Shown here piece after piece: positions 29,271-41,627 of a stretch of DNA of 64,000 bases. Numbering within the stretch: position 1 is the stretch's first letter; each line of letters opens with the position of its first letter. The notes beneath the pieces are model-generated. The model was not told the origin of the DNA. It made no database searches and worked only from the letters and a program-made list of their open reading frames with translations. This DNA comes from Nectonema munidae (lineage: Eukaryota; Nematomorpha; Nectonematoida; Nectonematidae). The translations under genes and the position numbers were made by a program. Location: the NCBI GenBank assembly GCA_030549495.1, contig JAUIRK010001059.1, positions 62,001 to 126,000 of the forward strand, written 5' to 3'.

Positions 29271-32200
29271 ACAAACAAGGTGGACTTAAACACAGGCAGG
29301 CACAAAGAGCGAGCACTCAAACACAGGCAGGCACAAACAGGAAGCACATACAGACAAAAACAGGGAGCACTCAAACACAGGCAGGAACAAAGGACGAGCA
29401 CTCAATCAACAGGAAGCACCCAAACACGGTCAGGCACAAACAAGGAGCACTTAAAAACAGGTAGGAATTAAACAATAAGCAAGCAGAAACAGGGAGCACT
29501 TAAACACAGGCAGGCACTCAAATAGGGAGAACCAAACATACGCAAGCACAAACAAGGTGGAATTAAACACAGGCAGGCACAAAGAGCGAGCACTTAGACA
29601 CAGGCAGGCACAAACAAGGAGCACTTAAACACAGGTAGGACTTAAACAATAGTCAAGCAGAAACAAGGAGCACTTAAACACAGGCAGGCACTCAAACAGG
29701 GGAACCCAACACACTCAGGCACAAATAGAGTTGACTTAAACACATTCGCCACAAACAGGGAGCACTTAAACAGAGACAGGCACAAAAAGGGAGCACTTTA
29801 ACACAGACAAACACCAACAGGGGGCATTCAAACACAAGCAGGTATAAACAGGAGGCACTCAAACATGGGGCACTATAACACAGGCAGACACAAACACGGA
29901 GCACTCAAACGCAGGCAGGTTCAAACAAAGGCTCAAACAGGGAAAACCCAAAACACGCAGGTACAAACAGGGTGGACTTAAACACAGGCAGGAACAAACA
30001 GGGAGCACTCAAACACAGGCAGGCACAAACAGGGAGGATTTAAACACAGGCAGGCACAAACAGGGAAAACTTAAACACATGCAAGCACAAACAGGTAGCA
30101 CTTAAACAGATTCAGGAAGAAAAAGGGAGCACTTTAAAACAGGTAAACACCTACAGGGGCCACACAAACACAGGAACGCACAAACAATGAGGACACAAAC
30201 ACAGGCAGGCACAAACAGAAGGCACTCAAACACAGGCAGGCCCAAATATGGGGCACTCAAACACAAACAGGGAGCACTCTAACAACAGGAGGCACTCAAA
30301 CAGAGGCAGGCACAAACATGGGGCACTATAACACAGGCAGACACAAACAAGGAGAACTCAAACACATGAATGCTCAAACAGGGAGCACCCAAACACAGGC
30401 AGGCACAAACAAGGAGCATTTAAACACAGGTAGGACTTAAACAATAGTCAAGCAGAAACAAGGAGCACTTAAACACAGGCAGGCACTCAAACAGGGGAAC
30501 CCAACTCACACAGGCACAAATAGGGCTGACTTAAACACATTCAGGCACAAACAGGGAGCACTTAAACAGAGACAGGCACAAAAAGGGAGCACTTTAACAC
30601 AGGCAAACACCAACAGGGGGCATTCAAACACAAGCAGGTATAAACAGGAGGCACTCAAACATGGGGCACTATAACACAGGCAGACACAAACACGGAGCAC
30701 TCAAACGCATGCAGGTTCAAACAAAGGCTCAAACAGGGAAAACCCAAAACACGCAGGTACAAACAGGGTGGACTTAAACACAGGCAGGAACAAACAGGGA
30801 GCACTTAAACAGATTCAGGCTCAAAAATGGAGTGTTTAACACAGGCAAGCACCAACAAGGGGCATTCAAACACAGGAAGACACACGCAGGCAAAAACATG
30901 AGGGACTCAAACATGGGGCACTATAACACAGGCAGACACAAATAAGGAGCACTCAAACACAGGCAGGTTCAAACAGGGAACACTCAAACACAGGCAGGCA
31001 CAAACAGGGGCACTCAAACACAGGCAGGTACAAACAGGGAAGATTTAAACACAAACAGGGAAAACTTAAACACATGCAAGCACAAACAGGTAGCATTTAA
31101 ACAGATTCAGTCAGAAAAAGGGAGCACTTTAAAATAGGTAAACACCTACAGGGGCCACTCAAACACAGGAACGCACAAACAAGGAGGACACAAACACAGG
31201 CAGGCACAAATATGGGGCACTCAAGCACAGACAGACACAAACAGGGAGCACTTAAACAACAGGAGGCACTCAAACAGAGGCAGGCACAACCATGGGGCAC
31301 TATAACACAGGCAGACACAAATAAGGAGCACTCAAACACAGGAAGGCTCAAACAGGGAGCACTCAAACACAGGAAGGCACAAACAGGGTTGACTTAAACA
31401 CAGGCAGACGCAAAAAGGGAGCAATTTAACACAGGCAAGCACCAACAGTGGCATTCAAAAACAAGCAGGCATAGACATGGGACACTATAACACAGGCAAT
31501 CACCAACAGAGGGCACTCAAACACAGCAAGGCACAAACAGGAAGCACATACAGACAAAAACAGGGAGCACTCAAACACAGGCAGGAACAAACGACGAGCA
31601 CTCAATCAACAGGAAGCACCCAAACACCGTCAGGCAAACAAACAAGGAGCACTTAAACACAGGTAGGACTTAAACAATAAGAAAGCAGAAACAGGGAGCA
31701 CTTAAACACAGGCAGGCACTCAAATAGGGAGAACCAAACATACGCAAGCACAAACAAGGTGGAATTAAACACAGGCAGGCACAAAGAGCGAGCACTTAGA
31801 CACAGGCAGGCACAAACAGGAAGCACATACAGACAAAAACAGGGAGCACTCAAACACAGGCAGGAACAAAGGACGAGCACTCAATCAACAGGAAGCACCC
31901 AAACACGGTCAGGCACAAACAAGGAGCACTTAAACACAGGTAGGAATTAAACAATAAGCAAGCAGAAACAGGGAGCACTTAAACACAGGCAGGCACTCAA
32001 ATAGGGAGAACCAAACATACGCAAGCACAAACAAGGTGGAATTAAACACAGGCAGGCACAAAGAGCGAGCACTTAGACACAGGCAGGCACAAACAAGGAG
32101 CACTTAAACACAGGTAGGACTTAAACAATAGTCAAGCAGAAACAAGGAGCACTTAAACACAGGCAGGCACTCAAACAGGGGAACCCAACACACTCAGGCA

Positions 32201-35200
32201 CAAATAGAGTTGACTTAAACACATTCGCCACAAACAGGGAGCACTTAAACAGAGACAGGCACAAAAAGGGAGCACTTTAACACAGACAAACACCAACAGG
32301 GGGCATTCAAACACAAGCAGGTATAAACAGGAGGCACTCAAACATGGGGCACTATAACACAGGCAGACACAAACACGGAGCACTCAAAGGCAGGCAGGTT
32401 CAAACAAAGGCTCAAACAGGGAAAACCCAAAACACGCAGGTACAAACAGGGTGGACTTAAACACAGGCAGGAACAAACAGGGAGCACTCAAACACAGGCA
32501 GGCACAAACAGGGAGGATTTAAACACAGGCAGGCACAAACAGGGAAAACTTAAACACATGCAAGCACAAACAGGTAGCACTTAAACAGATTCAGGAAGAA
32601 AAAGGGAGCACTTTAAAACAGGTAAACACCTACAGGGGCCACACAAACACAGGAACGCACAAACAATGAGGACACAAACACAGGCAGGCACAAACAGAAG
32701 GCACTCAAACACAGGCAGGCACAAATATGGGGCACTCAAACACAAACAGGGAGCACTCTAACAACAGGAGGCACTCAAACAGAGGCAGGCACAAACATGG
32801 GGCACTATAACACAGGCAGACACAAACAAGGAGCACTCAAACACATGAATGCTCAAACAGGGAGCACCCAAACACAGGCAGGCACAAACAAGGAGCATTT
32901 AAACACAGGTAGGACTTAAACAATAGTCAAGCAGAAACAAGGAGCACTTAAACACAGGCAGGCACTCAAACAGGGGAACCCAACACACTCAGGCACAAAT
33001 AGGGCTGACTTAAACACATTCAGGCACAAACAGGGAGCACTTAAACAGAGACAGGCACAAAAAGGGAGCACTTTAACACAGGCAAACACCAACAGGGGGC
33101 ATTCAAACACAAGCAGGTATAAACAGGAGGCACTCAAACATGGGGCACTATAACACAGGCAGACACAAACACGGAGCACTCAAACGCATGCAGGTTCAAA
33201 CAAAGGCTCAAACAGGGAAAACCCAAAACACGCAGGTACAAACAGGGTGGACTTAAACACAGGCAGGAACAAACAGGGAGCACTTAAACAGATTCAGGCT
33301 CAAAAATTGGAGACTTTAACACAGGCAAGCACCAACAAGGGGCATTCAAACACAGGAAGGACACGCAGGCAAAAACATGAGGGACTCAAACATGGGGCAC
33401 TATAACACAGGCAGACACAAATAAGGAGCACTCAAACACAGGCAGGTTCAAACAGGGAACACTCAAACACAGGCAGGCACAAACAGGGGCACTCAAACAC
33501 AGGCAGGTACAAACAGGGAGGATTTAAACACAAACAGGGAAAACTTAAACACATGCAAGCACAAACAGGTAGCATTTAAACAGATTCAGTCAAGAAAAAA
33601 GGAGCACTTTAAAATAGGTAAACACCTACAAGGGGCCACTCAAACACAGGAACGCACAAACAAGGAGGACACAAACACAGGCAGGCACAAATATGGGGCA
33701 CTCAAAAGGGCACAAGACAGACACAAACAGGGAGCACTTAAACAACAGGAGGCACTCAAACAGAGGCAGGCACAACCATGGGGCACTATAACACAGGCAG
33801 ACACAAACAAGGAGCACTCAAACACAGGCAGGTTCAAACAGGGAGCACTCAAACACAGGAAGGCACAAACAGGGTTGACTTAAGCACAGGCAGACGCAAA
33901 AAGGGAGCAATTTAACACAGGCAAGCACCAACAGTGGCATTCAAAAACAAGCAGGCATAGACATGGGACACTATAACACAGGCAATCACCAACAGAGGGC
34001 ACTCAAACACAGCAAGGCACAAACAGGAAGCACATACAGACAAAAACAGGGAGCACTCAAACACAGGCAGGAACAAACGACGAGCACTCAATCAACAGGA
34101 AGCACCCAAACACCGTCAGGCACAAACAAGGAGCACTTAAACACAGGTAGGACTTAAACAATAAGAAAGCAGAAACAGGGAGCACTTAAACACAGGCAGG
34201 CACTCAAATAGGGAGAACCAAACATACGCAAGCACAAACAAGGTGGAATTAAACACAGGCAGGCACAAAGAGCGAGCACTTAGACACAGGCAGGCACAAA
34301 CAGGAAGCACATACAGACAAAAACAGGGAGCACTCAAACACAGGCAGGAACAAAGGACGAGCACTCAATCAACAGGAAGCACCCAAACACGGTCAGGCAC
34401 AAACAAGGAGCACTTAAACACAGGTAGGAATTAAACAATAAGCAAGCAGAAACAGGGAGCACTTAAACACAGGCAGGCACTCAAATAGGGAGAACCAAAC
34501 ATACGCAAGCACAAACAAGGTGGAATTAAACACAGGCAGGCACAAAGAGCGAGCACTTAGACACAGGCAGGCACAAACAAGGAGCACTTAAACACAGGTA
34601 GGACTTAAACAATAGTCAAGCAGAAACAAGGAGCACTTAAACACAGGCAGGCACTCAAACAGGGGAACCCAACACACTCAGGCACAAATAGGGTTGACTT
34701 AAGCACAGGCAGACGCAAAAAGGGAGCAATTAAACCGAGACAGGCACAAAAAGGGAGCACTTTAACACAGACAAACACCAACAGGGGGCATTCAAACACA
34801 AGCAGGTATAAACAGGAGGCACTCAAACATGGGGCACTATAACACAGGCAGACACAAACACGGAGCACTCAAACGCAGGCAGGTTCAAACAAAGGCCCAA
34901 ACAGGGAAAACCCAAAACACGCAGGTACAAACAGGGTGGACTTAAACACAGGCAGGAACAAACAGGGAGCACTCAAACACAGGCAGGCACAAACAGGGAG
35001 GATTTAAACACAGGCAGGCACAAACAGGGAAAACTTAAACACATGCAAGCACAAACAGGTAGCACTTAAACAGATTCAGGAAGAAAAAGGGAGCACTTTA
35101 AAACAGGTAAACACCTACAGGGGCCACACAAACACAGGAACGCACAAACAATGAGGACACAAACACAGGCAGGCACAAACAGAAGGCACTCAAACACAGG

Positions 35201-37139
35201 CAGGCACAAATATGGGGCACTCAAACACAAACAGGGAGCACTCTAACAACAGGAGGCACTCAAACAGAGGCAGGCACAAACATGGGGCACTATAACACAG
35301 GCAGACACAAACAAGGAGCACTCAAACACAGGAAGGCTCAAACAGGGAGCACTCAAACACAGGAAGGCACAAACAGGGTTGACTTAAACACAGGCAGACG
35401 CAAAAAGGGAGCAATTTAACACAGGCAAGCACCAACAGTGGCATTCAAAAACAAGCAGGCATAGACATGGGACACTATAACACAGGCAATCACCAACAGA
35501 GGGCACTCAAACACAGCAAGGCACACACAGGAAGCACATACAGACAAAAACAGGGAGCACTCAAACACAGGCAGGAACAAACGACGAGCACTCAATCAAC
35601 AGGAAGCACCCAAACACCGTCAGGCACAAACAAGGAGCACTTAAACACAGGTAGGACTTAAACAATAAGAAAGCAGAAACAGGGAGCACTTAAACACAGG
35701 CAGGCACTCAAATAGGGAGAACCAAACATACGCAAGCACAAACAAGGTTGAATTAAACACAGGCAGGCACAAAGAGCGAGCACTTAGACACAGGCAGGCA
35801 CAAACAAGGAGCACTTAAACACAGGTAGGACTTAAACAATAGTCAAGCAGAAACAAGGAGCACTTAAACACAGCCAGGCACTCAAACAGGGAGAACCCAA
35901 CACACGCAGGCACAAACAGGGTTGACTTAAACACAGGCAGGCACAAACAGGGAGCACTTAAACAGAGACAGGCACAAAAAGAGAGCACTTTAACACAGGC
36001 AAACACCAACAGGGGGCATTCAAACACAATCAGGCATAAAAAAGAGGCACTATAACACAGGCAGACACAAACAAGGAGCACTCATACACAGGCAGGCTCA
36101 AAAAGGGAGCACTCAAACACAGCGAGCACCCGACACAGGCAGGCACAAACAGGGTGGACTTAATCACATGCAAGCACTTAAACAGATTTAGGCACAAAAA
36201 GGGAACACTTAAACACAGGCAAGTACCAACAGAGGGCACTCAAACACAAACAGGCAAAATAGGGAGCACTCAAACACAGGCAGGAACAAAAACGAGCACT
36301 CTATCAACAGGGAGCACTCAAACACATGAATGCTCAAACAGGGAGCACCCAAACACAGGCAGGCACAAACAAGGAGCATTTAAACACAGGTAGGACTTAA
36401 ACAATAGTCAAGCAGAAACAAGGAGCACTTAAACACAGGCAGGCACTCAAACAGGGAGAACCCAACACACGCAGGCACAAATAAAGTTGACTTAAACACA
36501 GGCAGGCACAAACAGGGAGCACTTAAACTGAGACAGGCACAAAAAGGGAGCACTTTAACACAGGCAAACACCAACAGGGGGCATTCAAACACAAGCAGGT
36601 ATAAACAGGAGGCACTCAAACATGGGGCACTATAACACAGGCAGACACAAAGACGGAGCACTCAAACGCATGCAGGTTCAAACAAAGGCTCAAACAGGGA
36701 AAACCCAAAACACGCAGGTACAAACAGGGTGGACTTAAACTGAGACAGGCACAAAAAGGGAGCACTTTAACACAGGCAAACACCAACAGGGGGCATTCAA
36801 ACACAAGCAGGCATAAACAGGAGGCACTCAAACATGAGGCACTATAACACAGGCAGACACAAACCAGGAGCACTCAAACACAGGCAGGCTCAAAAAGGGA
36901 GGACTTAAACACAGGCTGGCACAAACAGAGAGGACTTAAACACAGGCTGGCACAAACAGGGAACACTTAAACACATACAAGCTCAAACAGGGAGCACTTA
37001 AACAGATTCAGGCACAAAAAGGGAGCACTTTAACACTGGCTAGCACCAACAGAGGGCACTCAAACACAGGAAGCACATACAGGCAAAAACAGGGAGCACT
37101 CAAACAAAGGCAGGAACAAACGACGAGCACTTAATCAAC
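26062..37139. repeat. 31-bp satellite array, fourth block
   Basis: Longest uninterrupted block after the third spacer. From 26,062 to about 28,430 it follows the 6.8-kb order; 28,440-29,270 is irregular; from about 29,180 to 35,000 it follows a 2.48-kb order shared with 1-8,400. The array stops abruptly at 37,139, where an AT-rich segment with a different repeat begins. Confidence 0.93.
29180..34900. repeat. 2.48-kb higher-order repeat domain
   Basis: The same series of variant 31-mers recurs with a period of 2,479-2,485 bp. The GGACTTAAACAA-GAAAGCAG landmark lies near 29,186, 31,661 and 34,145, and a stretch near 29,692-29,904 recurs at 32,171-32,383. The same sequences occur at 1-8,400; for instance 952-1,146 matches 30,506-30,700. 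The two domains are therefore copies of one family separated by the 6.8-kb domain. Confidence 0.75.
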
Positions 37140-37619
37140 CACTCTAGCGGCGCAAATAAATTAACCATTTTTTGATTTTATATGTATAATGTACATAGCA
37201 AAAAATGTATTAAAATATATAGAAAATTTCTTTGCATGGATGTACATAGGAATGTATTAAAATATATAGAAAATTTCTTTGCATGGATGTATTGTACATA
37301 GGAGGCATAAGAAAAAAAATTAGTTAAGATGAATCTATATAGCAAGTATAGAGAAATTTTGTTAACATCGATGTACATAGCAAGTACAGAAAAATCCATT
37401 AAATTGTATAGATAGTTTTCCTTTCGTGGATGTACATAAAAAGTATAGGAAAAGTTGTGAAAAGAGTATTAATCTACGTATTCAATGTACGTGTGTACAT
37501 AGGAAAATTTTCATTGTTAAGTATAGAAATTGAGTTAACATGGATGTACGAATTATGCGTTAGATAAGGAAACGTTAACACGTTTGTATTTAACTAGGGT
37601 TAATGGGATAATGATTGAT
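37140..37619. repeat. AT-rich junction with decaying 51-bp tandem repeat
   Basis: Not satellite. From 37,191 a unit starting GTACATAG and ending TTTGCATGGAT repeats with periods of 51 and 52 bp (starts at 37,191, 37,242 and 37,294). It then degenerates into scattered GTACATA and GGATGTAC words to about 37,550. It joins the 31-bp satellite on the left and the 63-bp satellite on the right. The open frame on the - strand here is a by-product of the repeat. Confidence 0.8.
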
Positions 37620-40600
37620 GACTGATGCATTGGGAGAATTTTTAAATACGGAAAAATGAGAATGTTTTATTAAAGGTAAAGGTATTGTTAACTAAGAATG
37701 ACTTTTAAATATGGAAAAATGAGAATGTTTTATCAAGGGTAAAGGATAGATAAATATAAATATAGAAAAATTTGAATGTTTTGAGAATGTTTAATTAAAG
37801 GTAAATGTATTGTTAACTAAGAATGACTTTTAAATATGGAAAAATGAGAATGTTTAATTAGAGTAAATGTATTGTTAACTAAGAATGACTTTTAAATATG
37901 GAAAAATGAGAATGTTTTATCAAGGGTAAAGGTATTGTTAACTAAGAATGACTTTTAAATACGGAAAAATGAGAATGTTCTATTAAGGGTAAAGGTATTG
38001 TTAACTAAGAATGACTTTTAAATATGGAAAAATGAGAATGTTTTATCAAGGGTAAATGATAGTTAAATATAAATATAGAAAAATGAGAATGTTTAATTAA
38101 GGGTTGATGTATTGTTAATGAGGAATGATTTTAAATACGGAAAATAAGAATGTTTAATTAAGGGTAAAGATATTGTTAACTAAAAATGACTTTTAAATAT
38201 GGAAAAATGAGAATGTTTTATCAAGGGTAAATGATAGTTAAATATAAATATAGAAAAATGAGAATGTTTAATTAAGGGTTTATGTATTGTTAATGAGGAA
38301 TGATTTTAAATACGGAAAAATGAGAATGTTTTATTAAGGGTAAAAGTAGTTAAATATAAATATGGAAAAATGAGAATGTTTAATTAAGGGTAAATGTATT
38401 GTTAATGAGGAATGATTTTAAATACGGAAAATGAGAATTTTTTATTAAGGGTAAAGGTATTGTTAACTAAGAATGACTTTTAAATACGAAAAATGAGAAT
38501 GTTTTATTAAGGGTAAAGATATTGTTAACTAAGAATGACTTAAATACTGAAAATGAGAATGTTTTATTATAGGTAAAGGTATTATGAGAATGTATAATTA
38601 AGGGTAAATGTATTGTTAACTAAGAATAACTTTTAAATATGGAAAAATGAGAATGTTTAATTAATGGTAAAAGTATTGTTAAGTAAGAATGACTTTTAAA
38701 TACCGAAAAATGAGAATGTTTTCTAAGAATGACTTTTAAATACGGAAAAATGAGAATGTTTTATTAAGAGTAAAGGATAGTTAAATATAAATATAGAAAA
38801 ATGAAAATGTTTAATTAAGGGTAAATGTATTGTTAATGAGGAATGATTTTAAAAGGGTAAAGGTATTGTTAACTAAGAATGACTTTTAAATAAGAAAAAA
38901 TGAGAATGTTTTATTAAGGGTAAAAGTATTGTTAACTAAGAATGACATTTAAATACGGAAAAATGAGAATGTTTTATTAAGAGTAAATGTATTGTTAATG
39001 AGGAACGATTTTAAATACGGAAAAATGAGAATGTTTTATTAAGGGTAAAAGTATTGTTAACTAAGAATGACTTTTAAATACGGAAAAATGAGAATGTTTT
39101 ATTAAGGGTAAAAGTAGTTAAATATAAATATAGAAAAATGAGAATGTTTAATTAAGGGTAAATGTATTGTTAATAAGGAATGATTTTAAATATGGAAAAA
39201 TGAGAATGTTTTATTAATGGTAAATGTATTGTTAATGAAAATGATTTTAAATACGGAAAAATGAGAATGTTTTATTAAGGGTAAAGGTATTGTTAACTAA
39301 GAATGACTTTTAAATAAGAAAAAATGAGAATGTTTTATTAAGGGTAAAGGTATTGTTAACTAAGAATGACTTTTAAATACGGAAAATGAGAATGTTTTAT
39401 TAAGGGTAAAAGTAGTTAAATATAAATATAGAAAATGAGAATGTTTAATTAAGGGTAAATGTATTGTTAATGAGGAATGATTTTAAATACGGAAAAATGA
39501 GAATGTTTTATTAAGGGTAAATATATAATTAACTAAGAATAACTTTTAAATACGGAAAAATTAAAATGTTTTATTAAGGGTAAAAGTATTGTTAACTAAG
39601 AATGACATTTAAATACGGAAAAATGAGAATATTTTATTAAGGGTAAAAGTAGTTAAATATAAATATAGAAAAATGAGAATGTTTAATTAAGGGTAAATGT
39701 ATTGTTAATGAGGAATGATTTTAAATACGGAAAAATGGAATGTTTTATTAAGGGCAAAGGTATTGTTAACTAAGAATGACTTTTAAATAAGAAAAAATGA
39801 GAATGTTTTATTAAGGGTAAAGGTATTGTTAACTAAGAATGACTTTTAAATACGGAATAATGAGAATGTGACTTTTAAATAGGTATAGTTAAATATAAAT
39901 ATGGAAAAATGAGAATGTTTTATTAAGGGTAAAGGTATTGTTAACTAAGTATGACTTTTAAATACGGAAAAATGAGAATGTTTTATTAAGGGTAAATTTA
40001 TTGATAACTAGGAATGACTTTTAAATACGGAAAAATGAGAATGTTTTATTAAGGGTAAAGGTATTGTTAACTAAGAATGACTTTTAAATATGGAAAAATG
40101 AGAATGTTTTATCAAGGGTAAATGATAGTTAAATATAAATATAGAAAAATGAGAATGTTTAATTAAGGGTTGATGTATTGTTAATGAGGAATGATTTTAA
40201 ATAAGGAAAAATGAGAATGTTTTATTAAGGGTAAAAGTAGTTAAATATAAATATAGAAAAATGAGAATGTTTAATTAAGGGTAAATGTATTGTTAATGCG
40301 GAATGATTTTAAATACGGAAAAATGAGAATGTTTTATTAAGGGTAAAGGTATTGTTAACTAAGAATGACTTTTAAATACGGAAAATGTGAATGTTTTATT
40401 AGGGGTAAAGGTATTGTTAACTAAGAATGACTTTTAAATACCGGAAAATTAGAATGTTTTATTAAGGGTAAAAGTAGTTAAATATAAATATAGAAAAATG
40501 AGAATGTTTAATTAAGGGTAAATGTATTGTTAATGAGGAATGATTTTAAATACTGAAAAATCAGAATATTTTATTTAGGGTAAAGGTATTGTTAACTAAG

Positions 40601-41627
40601 AATAACTTTTAAATATGGAAAAATTGGAATGTGACTTTTAAATACGGAAAAATAAGAATGTTTTATTAAAGGTAAAGGTATAGTTAAATATAAATATGGA
40701 AAATGAGAATGTTTTATTAAGGGTAAAGGTATTGTTAATGAGGAATGATTTTAAATACAGTAAAATGAGAATGTTTTATTAAGGGTAAAGTTATTGTTAA
40801 TGAAAAATGATTTTAAATACGGAAAAATGATAATGTTTTATTAAGGGTAAAGATATAGTTAACTAAGAATAACTTTTAAATATCGAAAATGAGAATGTTT
40901 TATTAAGGGTAAAGGTATTGTTAACTAAGAATGACTTTTATATACGGAAAATTAGAATGTTTTATTAAGGGTAAAAGTAGTTAAATATAAATATAGAAAA
41001 ATGAGAATGTTTAATTAAGGGTAAATGTATTGTTAATGAGGAATGATTTTAAATACGGAAAAATGAGAATGTTTTATTTAGGATAAAGGTATTGTTAACT
41101 AAGAATGACTTTTAAATACGGAAAAATCAGAATGTTTTATTAAGGGTAAAGGTATTGTTAACTAAGAATGACTTTTAAACACGGAAAATTAGAATGTTTT
41201 ATTAAGAGTAAAGGTATAGTTAAATATAAATATGGAAAAATGAGAATGTTTTATTTAGGGTAAAGGTATTGTTAACTAAGAATGACTTTTAAATACGGAA
41301 AAATGAGAATGTTTTATTAAGGGTAAAGGTATTGTTAACTAAGAATGACTTTTATATACGGAAAATTAGAATGTTTTATTAAGGGTAAAAGTAGTTAAAT
41401 ATAAATATGGAAAAATGAGAATGTTTAATTAAGGGTAAATGTATTGTTAATGAGGAATGATTTTAAATACGGAAAAATGAGAATGTTTTATTAAGGGTAA
41501 ATGTATTGTTAATGAGGAATGATTTTAAATACGGAAAAATGAGAATGTTTTATTAAGGGTAAAGGTATTGTTAACTAAGTATGACTTTTAAATACGGAAA
41601 AATGAGAATGTTTTATTTAGGGTAAAG
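37620..41627. repeat. Second satellite, 63-bp unit, about 4 kb
   Basis: Tandem array with a 63-bp period (GAATG words at 39,029 and 39,092). Each unit runs from GAATGTTTTATTAAGGG through TATTGTTAACTAAGAATGAC to ATACGGAAAAATGA. There are three recurring variants: the full type, a short type with AGTTAAATATAAATATAG, and a type with GTTAATGAGGAATGATTTT. They alternate in a loose higher-order pattern. The strand given is almost free of C. It ends abruptly at 41,627, where 31-bp satellite resumes. Confidence 0.93.

Noticed and set aside
1-37139. Dozens of 60-140-codon open frames, Cys/Leu-rich (CLCLSAPCLCLPVFEC) on the - strand and HKQGALKHRQ-like on the + strand
   Set aside because: They follow from a 31-bp period: 31 is not a multiple of 3, so each frame meets the TTAA/TTGA-type stop only about every 93 bp. 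The frames end wherever a normal unit occurs, overlap on both strands and lack any start context.
37620-41627. Telomere-like repeat because of TTAAGGGTAAA words
   Set aside because: The word occurs once per 63-bp unit and never in direct tandem as TTAGG or TTAGGG.
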